Shown piece by piece: positions 41,896 through 49,869 of a stretch of DNA of 64,000 nt. The position numbers and the translations under genes are program-made. This DNA comes from Acidobacteriota bacterium (GTDB lineage Bacteria; Acidobacteriota; Thermoanaerobaculia; Gp7-AA8; JAHWKK01): the NCBI GenBank assembly GCA_019347945.1, contig JAHWKK010000018.1, positions 1 through 64,000 of the forward strand. The letters are read 5' to 3'. The notes below the pieces were generated by a model. It worked only from the letters and a program-made list of their open reading frames with translations. It was not told where the DNA came from and did no database searches. Each line of letters starts with the position of its first letter. The stretch's first letter is position 1.

Positions 41896-44064
41896 TCAGG
41901 TAGGAGGCTCGGGTGGTGGACGCTCCCAGCGCCGATTCCCCAGATCCTCCAGAAACTCGCTTCCCGCTCCCACCCCTGTCACCAGGAGATGCTCCCTCGC
42001 ACGCGTACACGCCACGTAGAGCAGGTGGCGCTCGGTCTGGTAGACGTCTTCCAGGTCCGACTCATCCGATACGGACTCGATTCGCTCCTGTAGGGGGAGC
42101 ACTTCGTCGTCGCAGGCGATGACGGCGACGGCTCGGTATTCGAGGCCTTTGGCGAGGTGCATCGTGGTGATGGAGATGTGGTCGTCGCGGGTACGCATCT
42201 TCTCGTCGAGGATGATGTGCGGAGCATCGGCGGCCTTTGCCGCCGCCTCGGCTCGCGGTAGCTGAGCGTCGGAGCGAACGAAGACGGCGATCTCCTCGGC
42301 CGGGACGCCTTCGTCCAGGCGCGCGCGGATCCACTCGCCCACTGCCTCGCTCTCCTCTTCCTCGCTGTCGAAGAGCCGCACTGCGGGAGGCGGGCCGTTG
42401 AAGACGCTGATCGTTCCTCGGCGGTCTTCGACGACGCCGTCGACGTCGGCGATCTCGGGGTCGAGGAGGCGGTCGGCGTGGTGGCGGATCTGGTGCGAGG
42501 TGCGGTAGTTGATGCGGAGGCCGTGGGAACGGCCGCGGATCTCGACTCCGAGGCTGCTCCAGGAGAAGGGCTGCTGAAAGATGCGCTGCCCGAGGTCGCC
42601 GGTGAAGAAGAGACCGTTGGCGCGGCCGCCAGCGAGGGCGGCGAGGAAGCGGAGCTGGGGGACGCTCATGTCCTGTGCTTCGTCGATCACGGCGAAATCG
42701 AAGGGAGAACGGCCGCTCTCATGGAGCTTCTCCGCGAGACGTGAGAAGAGCGTTGCTTCGGTGATGAAATTCTCCCGATCGAGCTCCTCCCTCACTTTTT
42801 CGAAGATGGACCAGAGGATTTCGCGCCGGGCCTCGGGGAGCCGCGTGCGCCTGCCGAGGCGTTTGACGTCGCGGTACTCCTCCCACGTCCCGAGCTGCCA
42901 CGCATCGACGACGCTCGCCCATTCGGTCCAGAGAAAGTGCGGGGTGAAACGCTCCTCCCCGATCTCAGACGCCGCCTCCGCAATCAACCGGCGGATCTCC
43001 TGATCGTCAGCGAGCTTCGCCGGACCGATCTGGGCGGCATAAAGTCGCCGCCCGATCGTCCCCATCGCAGACACCTCGAGCCGCTCCATGACCCGAGGCT
43101 CGTTGCCGATGAGCTGCTGCAGACGATGACGCAGCGCGTTCGCCAGGGTCTCGGAGAACGTCGTCAGAAGGATGCGCGTGTCGGGATGCGTCCGCGCGAG
43201 ATGGACGGCGCGATGGAGCGCGACGATGGTCTTGCCGGTCCCGGCCGAGCCGGAGATGCGCGCGGGGCCGGCGTACTCCCGCTCGACGAGCTCCCGCTGC
43301 GACGGATGGAGGAACACCATCCACCGCTCCCACGGGTAGTCGAGAGCCCGCTCGAGCTCCTCGACGTTCGTGATGACGCGGAAGCGCCGCTGCGCGTCGG
43401 GGTGCTCGAACGGATCGGCGTGCTCCTCGATCTCCTCCGCCACCCGCGGCGACGACCCCACTGCCAGGTCGAGCAGCGCCTCGGCCGCTTCGTTCGGCAG
43501 GTGCTCGGCGAGATCGAACAGCGTGTCCTCGGTGGCCCCCCGCACCTCCTTCACCCACTCCGGCGGCACACCGTAGCTCAGCAGCTCCTCCTCGGGGACG
43601 TCCGGAAACAACAACGGTTTCGGCGGCTCCTCGGGGGCGACGTACTGCGGGATCTCGATCTCGCGGACGGTCTCGCGGATCTCGACGAGCTGCGCCGCCC
43701 CGGTCTTCGGATGCCGCTCGATCTTCCGCCGCTCTGCCCACCGGTACGCATCGTCGTGATGCCCTGTGTAGCAGAGCAGCAGGCTCGACGAGGTCCGATG
43801 CACGATGATCCGGACGCCGCGGTTGACCCGCACCGACCAGAAGTTTTCGTCCTTCACCCGATCGAGCCGATGAAACTGCATCCCCGGATTCGATGGATCC
43901 ATCTGCAGATCGAACGCAGTCGTCTTCACCGCCTTCTGCTCCTCGGCGGTCAGAGCCGTAAGGCTGTCAGTGAACGTGTCTGCGATCCGGAAATCCATGA
44001 GAGATTTCCGAAACTCTAGCAATCTTTCGCGAGCGACGGTAGTTCTACCGTACGGCTCGCTCAT
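41896..44064 (-). CDS. UvrD/PcrA-like helicase with an N-terminal RelE-like domain
   Basis: A 722-aa protein. Residues ~23-115 look like a RelE/ParE toxin fold: MDFRIADTFTDSLTALT, HRLDRVKDENFWSVRVNRG and LLLCYTGHHDDAYRWAERRK. A linker leads to a superfamily 1 helicase: ISGSAGTGKTIVALHRA (Walker A ~272-279), FAVIDEAQDMSVPQLRF, FFTGDLGQRIF, ITTMHLAKGLEYRAVAVI and YVACTRAREHLLVTG. All helicase motifs are intact. Start ATG 44064 has AGGAG 13 nt upstream; ATG 43998, directly before the RelE-like domain, is equally possible. Whether the toxin fold still cleaves RNA is unknown; it may bind RNA or ribosomes for the helicase. Confidence 0.8.
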   Translation of the reverse strand: MSEPYGRTTVARERLLEFRKSLMDFRIADTFTDSLTALTAEEQKAVKTTAFDLQMDPSNPGMQFHRLDRVKDENFWSVRVNRGVRIIVHRTSSSLLLCYTGHHDDAYRWAERRKIERHPKTGAAQLVEIRETVREIEIPQYVAPEEPPKPLLFPDVPEEELLSYGVPPEWVKEVRGATEDTLFDLAEHLPNEAAEALLDLAVGSSPRVAEEIEEHADPFEHPDAQRRFRVITNVEELERALDYPWERWMVFLHPSQRELVEREYAGPARISGSAGTGKTIVALHRAVHLARTHPDTRILLTTFSETLANALRHRLQQLIGNEPRVMERLEVSAMGTIGRRLYAAQIGPAKLADDQEIRRLIAEAASEIGEERFTPHFLWTEWASVVDAWQLGTWEEYRDVKRLGRRTRLPEARREILWSIFEKVREELDRENFITEATLFSRLAEKLHESGRSPFDFAVIDEAQDMSVPQLRFLAALAGGRANGLFFTGDLGQRIFQQPFSWSSLGVEIRGRSHGLRINYRTSHQIRHHADRLLDPEIADVDGVVEDRRGTISVFNGPPPAVRLFDSEEEESEAVGEWIRARLDEGVPAEEIAVFVRSDAQLPRAEAAAKAADAPHIILDEKMRTRDDHISITTMHLAKGLEYRAVAVIACDDEVLPLQERIESVSDESDLEDVYQTERHLLYVACTRAREHLLVTGVGAGSEFLEDLGNRRWERPPPEPPT

Positions 44065-44224
44065 GCTTGATTCAACGCTCCTAATCGGGCATCCCGCCCC
44101 TTCGTCTCCATCACTTTCGGCTTCATTATTCGAGGCGAACCGCACCACCACACTTATTATGAGGTATACTTGAGCACCCAAGACGGGTCATTAGATAGAC
44201 AAGACGATTCAAAGGAGCCGAGAA

Positions 44225-44770
44225 ATGCTACAGCTACAGCACTTACAGGATCATCACGGCGCGAGGGTCCGTGGTTTCATGACAGAAGAGGTCCTGCTTG
44301 ATCAGCAGGAGAACCGCCTCTATTTGAGTCCCCGGCTGTCCAGCAAGGGAAGGGGTGAATACATATCGCTGCTCACCGGAGCCATTAGTCGTGGAGACGA
44401 CAGCGAACTGGCTTATGTTCTTCGCAACGGTGGATGCATCGCTGAAACCGAGGTCTCTCATCGGAAGGGCAAGCAATACACCAAAAAGGTCCCCGTGAAT
44501 GCGCACGAGACATTGGCAGAAGGTGAGTTCAACCGGTTTTACCTGCGCGCCCTGTGTCGCATCGCGATTGAAGAGGGAATGAGTATCGAGGTGTGCAGAG
44601 CCAGAGTGTCGACGAATCCTCGTCCGGAGTCAGAGGAACTGATCGGACGAGAGTTTGATCCTCAACAGCTCCTCCAAGACCTCCGGAGCAACATTGGTAT
44701 TGACACAGTTCTCGGTCTTCCACCGGGACCAAACTCGGGGCTGAGCGGTCGGCTCAAGATACGAAGCTAG
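44225..44770 (+). CDS. 181-aa unknown protein
   Basis: Begins MLQLQHLQDHHGARVRGFMT; includes LSPRLSSKGRGEYISLLTGA, GEFNRFYLRALCRIAIEEGM and SIEVCRARVST. AAAGGAG lies 7 nt before ATG. It is the only plus-strand gene between 37 and 59 kb, divergent from the RelE-UvrD gene, and its codon use is AT-richer. No family recognised; the block FNRFYLRALCRIAIEEG could be a helical recognition segment. Confidence 0.6.
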   Translation: MLQLQHLQDHHGARVRGFMTEEVLLDQQENRLYLSPRLSSKGRGEYISLLTGAISRGDDSELAYVLRNGGCIAETEVSHRKGKQYTKKVPVNAHETLAEGEFNRFYLRALCRIAIEEGMSIEVCRARVSTNPRPESEELIGREFDPQQLLQDLRSNIGIDTVLGLPPGPNSGLSGRLKIRS

Positions 44771-44929
44771 TCTCGATCAGTTATGCAGTTCTGCCGATCA
44801 CGGCCTTCGCGATGCCTCGACTGTCTCAGGCACATTCGAATCGAACGTGAGTGCCGAACCCCCGGACCTATTGGCTTCGGCTTCCGATGACCCGCCGACA
44901 CCTACGAGATGGCATTTGACGGCTGTTCG

Positions 44930-46102
44930 CTACGACTCTTGCGACGACTCGATAGCTCGGATCCTCATGCTCGATAGTGTTGGTCGGCCCTCGATCAAAT
45001 TCGGCCCCCTCCGATATGGAACCTGCATTCGAGCAGTCATCTGATCGGCCACGCTCCGTCTCGCTTCCTCAGGAAGAGCCTCCCACCATTCTGGGGCGAA
45101 GAATATGTTGTCCACATAGTCCAGCACGAAACGAAAAATCAGCTGTGGCAACATCGGCTCCGGCACCGCTGTGATTGACTGGCATAATTGCGTTGCCGCT
45201 CGATTCTCGCCAATCCACGAAAAGACGACTTGCTGACCATCAGAAGTAGCGATGGAATGCAGACACAAATGTTCGGGGACAAAGACAGGAGGAAGCGGTC
45301 TCTCGAGCAGATCAAACTCCGGAGTGAGTAGATCTGAAGCGACGAACTCGGCCGGACCCTCGAACTGGACGATCAAGTAGTTCATGGGCGCTGAACTCTT
45401 CTGAAGAACGTACTCATCGTACATCGACTTGAGGCGCTCAAGATTTGTGCGCGCCTCTTCTGCCCTTCTTCTCTCGATATATCCGGCAACGAAAATCATT
45501 CGCTGCTGATCTTTCGACGCTCCTCGATCCATGTCCGCCCAGCGCCGGCCTGCCCGGAGATGCGCCGCGTTACGGTGATATCGCTTCGCGATGATCCTGA
45601 AATTAGATAGAAAGAGCTGCTGCGGTTCGAATACAACTGCGGTATCGAGCGGCTTGAACAGTGAGTCATCGTGAGTGGCGCAGAAACCTGCGAACACAGA
45701 CGAGTCGACCACTCCCACCAGTTCAGGAACCACCCGCCGATCACGTTTCAAAAAGAACATCGGATGCGACTTAAAGCCATAGATCTTTCCGTCACGCGCG
45801 ATCGAGGCCAGACCGGTACCTCTCCGTTGCACGGAATGAGCGCGCGCGATCTTCTTCGAGCAACCGCTCGGTGCCGCGGGGTGAAGACAAATGCGGAGGT
45901 CCGGCTCAGACCACTTTCCGGCCCGCTCCGTGTCCGACAACGGTTCGGCCAAGTGTCGGTTGAGATGACAGGACTCGAACTTCTTTTCAGATTCGCACCA
46001 GCATGGATCAGATGGTTCAGGGTCCGGTGGGTACAGAAATCGTCCATTCGAGTCGAAGATCCACTCGACACCATTAATTACAATCATCCGTGGCGATGAC
46101 AA
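44930..46102 (-). CDS. SEC-C motif protein with an extra zinc-knuckle-like region
   Basis: A 390-aa protein. Near the start PCWCESEKKFESCHLNRH is a SEC-C zinc-binding motif (CxC...CH). Next comes CLHPAAPSGCSKKIARAHSV with QRRG, a Cys/His arrangement seen in several defence-associated proteins with an HNH-like or treble-clef start. The remainder, containing VVFEPQQLFLSNFRIIAKRY, is unassigned. The start is TTG 46102 with GAGGAG 6 nt upstream; the first ATG is five codons later. Same strand as the beta-propeller gene above it. Confidence 0.6.
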   Translation of the reverse strand: MSSPRMIVINGVEWIFDSNGRFLYPPDPEPSDPCWCESEKKFESCHLNRHLAEPLSDTERAGKWSEPDLRICLHPAAPSGCSKKIARAHSVQRRGTGLASIARDGKIYGFKSHPMFFLKRDRRVVPELVGVVDSSVFAGFCATHDDSLFKPLDTAVVFEPQQLFLSNFRIIAKRYHRNAAHLRAGRRWADMDRGASKDQQRMIFVAGYIERRRAEEARTNLERLKSMYDEYVLQKSSAPMNYLIVQFEGPAEFVASDLLTPEFDLLERPLPPVFVPEHLCLHSIATSDGQQVVFSWIGENRAATQLCQSITAVPEPMLPQLIFRFVLDYVDNIFFAPEWWEALPEEARRSVADQMTARMQVPYRRGPNLIEGRPTLSSMRIRAIESSQES

Positions 46103-46225
46103 GATCGGCTCCTCACAGACATTTGTTGATTTCTTCCTTGATACTACGACTTTCAGATGGCAACTCTCGACCGAAACCCGAACCCCGACAGATCCCTGGG
46201 TGGGAGATCGGGCCAGCAGTGCCCC

Positions 46226-47176
46226 TCAAGAAGTGACTGACTTCTGAAGCTTCGCCAGCCGACGTTTCACGCCGCAGTTCGAATCAATCGCGAGAGCTGA
46301 TTTGTAGCGACTGATCGCTCCGGCGATATCACCCGCATCTTCGAGTACCTCACCGGCCAGTCGCTCGACTGAGGCAGAGTCGTGCTGGTCGTATCTGTCC
46401 AGCGCAATGTCCAAAAGTTCCAGAAGAGCTGTCACGGTCGCGTCATCCAGCGGTCGAGGGGCTGAGCTGAAACGGCTCCTCGCGATCTCTAAGACCTCGT
46501 AGCCCGCCCCCTTTTCGATCTGAGCTCGCTCCCACCTCTCATGGTCGAGGAATTCGCCGCTCATCGAATAGGCAAACTCGCCTCTATCACGGTAACCGAG
46601 ATAGAGGAGATCTCGGGAGCCATCGAACCGGTAGCTATCCGCCCAACCGGTGTCCGGGTGAATCTGCCACTTCAGCTGACGGCCGGGAACGTCGAACAGG
46701 GCCAGTGTTCCGCCGTCATCTGAGTCGCTATTGCAGAGCTGGCAAATCGCGTGGCGCCCATCATCAGAAATACCAACATTGAAGAGATTTGCCTCAAAGC
46801 GATGCTGTATCAACGATCGGCCCTCCCGGGAGAAGACATGCACCTCGCTCTTCACACCTTCCCCTAACAACCAGTCGGCGAGAACAAAGGTGCCGTCGTT
46901 GGCCACATGACCGTCGTTCGGCCGCTCCAGCGATCCGGTTGCGATGTAACTTCCTTCTATCAGCGCGAATCGACCACGGCCCGAGCTTCTAAAACCTCCA
47001 CGAGAGCCGGACGGATCTGCATCCGACCAGACGAGGACGAAGCGCTGATCTGGTGACTTTGCGAAAGGACCCACCATATTCAGAGAAGGCACGGTGGCAA
47101 TATCTCCCGTAATGAACCTCACAACGCCACCGGAATAAACATCATCTGTGCGCTTTGCTCGGCCGAATGGCCACAT
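46226..47176 (-). CDS. Beta-propeller-like protein with C-terminal TPR
   Basis: A 316-aa cytoplasmic protein. Repeated strand patterns such as FAKSPDQRFVLVWSDADPSG, ISDDGRHAICQLCNSDSDDG and RFDGSRDLLYLGYRDRG suggest a propeller. The end (AGEVLEDAGDIAGAISRYKS, ALAIDSNCGVKRRLAKLQK) is a TPR-like pair. No enzyme motif. It is 58 bp downstream of the SMC-like ATPase gene, possibly the same operon. AT-rich codon use. Confidence 0.55.
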   Translation of the reverse strand: MWPFGRAKRTDDVYSGGVVRFITGDIATVPSLNMVGPFAKSPDQRFVLVWSDADPSGSRGGFRSSGRGRFALIEGSYIATGSLERPNDGHVANDGTFVLADWLLGEGVKSEVHVFSREGRSLIQHRFEANLFNVGISDDGRHAICQLCNSDSDDGGTLALFDVPGRQLKWQIHPDTGWADSYRFDGSRDLLYLGYRDRGEFAYSMSGEFLDHERWERAQIEKGAGYEVLEIARSRFSSAPRPLDDATVTALLELLDIALDRYDQHDSASVERLAGEVLEDAGDIAGAISRYKSALAIDSNCGVKRRLAKLQKSVTS

Positions 47177-47234
47177 CGATTTCTTCCCCTCTCATCGGGC
47201 ATTCTTTCCCGCAGTTCCCTAAATGCTTTGATCG

Positions 47235-49673
47235 CTACTTTTTCCGAAGATTCAGCCGAAATTCTCCACATACACATCGAAGATCCTCTGCATTTACGCG
47301 TGAGGACAAGTGAACCCAGGAATCGCAACGACTACATCGGAACTGCTGCAGTAGCCTTCGAAACACCGACACGACTGGACGGAAATCTTCTCTCGAAAGG
47401 TCGGCCCATTCATTGTAATGAAGGGCCTTGTTAATCACCCAGTCCTCGCCGTTCACCTCTGTCAGTATTTCAGATCGCTCCTGTTGAAGGTCATTAACCC
47501 TCTTCACTTCAGCCTCATTTTTCCACGATTTGGCGGCCTTTTCGGCCTTGCCCAACAATTCTCCCTGTCGGCGCACGACCGCACTTAGCAGTTCCCCTTT
47601 GTCATAGCCCCCATCAGCTCGAAAGTGAACCTTTGCTCCGAGCTCGTTGGCAAGATCCGTGGCAACAAACTCCAGGTGTCGTCGCAACCGCGCTGCTGCG
47701 GCCGGTACCTCATTCTTGGCAAGGTCCTCGTCTATTCGCTCCCATACCTCCTTGACCTCGTCGATGACTGGTCCTGAATCAACACTCCAGCCCTGGAAGG
47801 CCACGGTTGTTTTCGCCGTCACCAATCCCTCGCTTCGCATCTGGTGCGACCAGACCTGGTCGTGAGTGGTAATTACGAACTGCGTAGAAGGGAACTCGGA
47901 CTTCAGGAGGCGGCAGAACTGCTTTCGGTGCTGGGAGTCGACCGACATAACTACGTCATCCAGCACAGCGACGCAAAGGTCGGATCCAAACACCCGTTTC
48001 ATAAGCGCCAAGTACAAACAGACGCCCATACCATCCTGGTGACCTTCGCTGTGATAGGCGGCAGGTGGGAACATTCCGCGTTCGTAGAAATCGACCGATA
48101 GCCCGAGCTTTCCCTGTGCCGGTTCGAACTTCGCTTTGAACTTCGTTTCATCTCCCGAGTTCAGTAGCCGGTAGTACCGTGCGAAGTCACTCTCGACCGA
48201 ATCGTACAGGGTCGTCAGTGCTTCTTCTGACACTTCGCAGTAGGTCTTATAGGCAAGCCTTGCCCGTTTCGCCGCAACCCCACTCTCTGCCGTGGTCCGG
48301 CGAGCTCGGTTCAACATTGTCCATCGCTCCTCCGCAAGCACCAGGAAGTCCCGCGCAGCACCCGCGATGTTTTCGTCGGGTCTGGATGCCACAGCATTTC
48401 GAACTTCCCCCAACCTCTGAGCGACGCCGGGATTCAAACGGGCCCAGCGGGAAAGGAGCCTGTCCTTCGAGCCGACTACACCTTCTACTGTACTAACGGA
48501 ATCTGCGAAGGATGAAAGTTCGCCATACCATGTTGATATCTCTGAGACTAGCTCTCGTGATACTTCGGGAAGCCTCAATGCGGGCACGATCGCCGCATTC
48601 AATGAACGAACGGCGACACCGACTGCGACACCGGCCGATTCCAGCAGCTCCCGAGCTTCCTGTGCTTCTCGCGAGGCCTTGAGCTTCTTTTCTAGGTGCT
48701 CACGCAGCTCAGCAATGCTCCACTCACGGTTACACAATGGGCATTCCGGACTGTCAACGAATGTGAGCCCGGTCTCGATGAAGGGGCGTTTCCTTATGAT
48801 TTCGAAGAACGTGGGCTCTTGTTCCAGTTTAGTGAGTGCAGCGGAAGCGGCACGGATCTCATCCTCGACACCCTTCTCAATACCTCGATTCATCACCTCC
48901 AAAAGAGCATCGAGATCCTTGAGGGCCGAATCTTTCCCTTGAGTGGAGATCTTCGCCTGTAGCTGCAGGCCTTCTGAAAGTGAAGTGGTTGCCTCGATGT
49001 GCTCAATTGCTGTCAGGCCCAAAACTTCACGGTTCTCATTCACCACCTCTAGTACATCTCCATCTCGAAGCTCCGGTAGGTCGAGATGGCGTTTCAGGCT
49101 TTGCTCGGCTGCCTCCTCCTGCGACTTGGACGCAGACAAAGCTGCGAGCAATTTCGTTTCCGTCGTCTTCAGAGCAGACCTCAGTTGATCTATCTCGTTT
49201 AGCTTCAGGAGAGACTGCACTTCGCGTGAGCGATTTGTTGGTTCAGCAAGTATGAACTTGATAATTTCTCGCCGAGAGAGCGTGAGTTCGGGATGACTTG
49301 CGATCTCATCCAGCACCGCCCTCACGTCTGGCTCGTCGGGCTCGATAACAGGCTTACCCGGGTTCTTGATCGTACGGGTGATCCTCGCCGACGTCCCGAG
49401 GCTCGGAATCAACACGCGCAGTGAAACCACAGCAGCCGCTGGATCATCACGTTTGTCGACATGAGGCCCGTGATCCTTCAGCTTCAGCTCTCCGCTGCCT
49501 GCGCCCGTCAACCGACCTATTTCGCCCGTAAGTGCAAACTGAATCGCATCCACGACGCCACTTTTCCCTGAGCCATTTGGACCGCAGATAACAAAGGTGG
49601 AGCTATTCATCTCGAGAGTCAAGTCTCTGATGCCACGGAGTTCCTGGATCTCCAGAGATTCAACTTTAATCAT
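47235..49673 (-). CDS. SMC/Rad50-like AAA ATPase with zinc hook
   Basis: An 812-aa protein. Walker A is CGPNGSGKSGVVDAI (30-44), directly after the MIKVESLEIQELRGIRDLTL strand typical of RecF/SMC heads. A CPLC at 311-314 lies within coiled coil, like a Rad50 zinc hook. The C-terminal head has SEGHQDGMGVCLYLAL (signature), VAVLDDVVMSVDSQHR (Walker B/D-loop) and FVITTHDQVW. The tail adds a zinc ribbon (CSRCDSW... and RCVCG). The ATG at 49673 overlaps the 59-aa ORF by 8 bp. Such ATPases serve DNA-end sensing in several defence systems. Here it is downstream of a type III modification gene. Confidence 0.8.
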   Translation of the reverse strand: MIKVESLEIQELRGIRDLTLEMNSSTFVICGPNGSGKSGVVDAIQFALTGEIGRLTGAGSGELKLKDHGPHVDKRDDPAAAVVSLRVLIPSLGTSARITRTIKNPGKPVIEPDEPDVRAVLDEIASHPELTLSRREIIKFILAEPTNRSREVQSLLKLNEIDQLRSALKTTETKLLAALSASKSQEEAAEQSLKRHLDLPELRDGDVLEVVNENREVLGLTAIEHIEATTSLSEGLQLQAKISTQGKDSALKDLDALLEVMNRGIEKGVEDEIRAASAALTKLEQEPTFFEIIRKRPFIETGLTFVDSPECPLCNREWSIAELREHLEKKLKASREAQEARELLESAGVAVGVAVRSLNAAIVPALRLPEVSRELVSEISTWYGELSSFADSVSTVEGVVGSKDRLLSRWARLNPGVAQRLGEVRNAVASRPDENIAGAARDFLVLAEERWTMLNRARRTTAESGVAAKRARLAYKTYCEVSEEALTTLYDSVESDFARYYRLLNSGDETKFKAKFEPAQGKLGLSVDFYERGMFPPAAYHSEGHQDGMGVCLYLALMKRVFGSDLCVAVLDDVVMSVDSQHRKQFCRLLKSEFPSTQFVITTHDQVWSHQMRSEGLVTAKTTVAFQGWSVDSGPVIDEVKEVWERIDEDLAKNEVPAAAARLRRHLEFVATDLANELGAKVHFRADGGYDKGELLSAVVRRQGELLGKAEKAAKSWKNEAEVKRVNDLQQERSEILTEVNGEDWVINKALHYNEWADLSREDFRPVVSVFRRLLQQFRCSRCDSWVHLSSRVNAEDLRCVCGEFRLNLRKK

Positions 49674-49845
49674 CCGACTTCTCCTTCGGCTTGGCCGAGA
49701 TAATGTCGATGATTCTCTCCGCCTTTGGTTTCTCGCCAGTCGCAAGCAGCGATCGCAATTCCTCCACATCTTTCGATGAGAAAATCTCCGATTCCCTCAG
49801 CTTCTCAAGGAACGTATCGGTGATCTCCTGTTGGATGCCAGCCAT
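49666..49845 (-). CDS. 59-aa protein between Mod and the SMC-like ATPase
   Basis: A short frame with AAGGAG 6-7 nt before ATG 49845, reading MAGIQQEITDTFLEKLRESE, then IFSSKDVEELRSLLATGEKP and ending KEKSDD. It overlaps the ATPase start by 8 bp and lies 24 bp after the mod stop, so it is very probably translated. It is helical and acidic, without a known motif. Its place resembles that of the small middle component in ATPase-based multi-gene defence systems, where it bridges the ATPase to an effector. That role is inference. Confidence 0.7.
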   Translation of the reverse strand: MAGIQQEITDTFLEKLRESEIFSSKDVEELRSLLATGEKPKAERIIDIISAKPKEKSDD

Positions 49846-49869
49846 GCCCGCTCCTTCCTAAGGAATCGT

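Noticed and set aside
41762-41897. Attachment sites of an integrated element (14-bp direct repeat CGATCCGTGTCGTC)
   Set aside because: Copies are only ~120 bp apart and no integrase is encoded; kept as a minor note.
42937-44019. Long plus-strand frame opposite the helicase
   Set aside because: Complement of an intact SF1 helicase; composition is that of an antisense frame.
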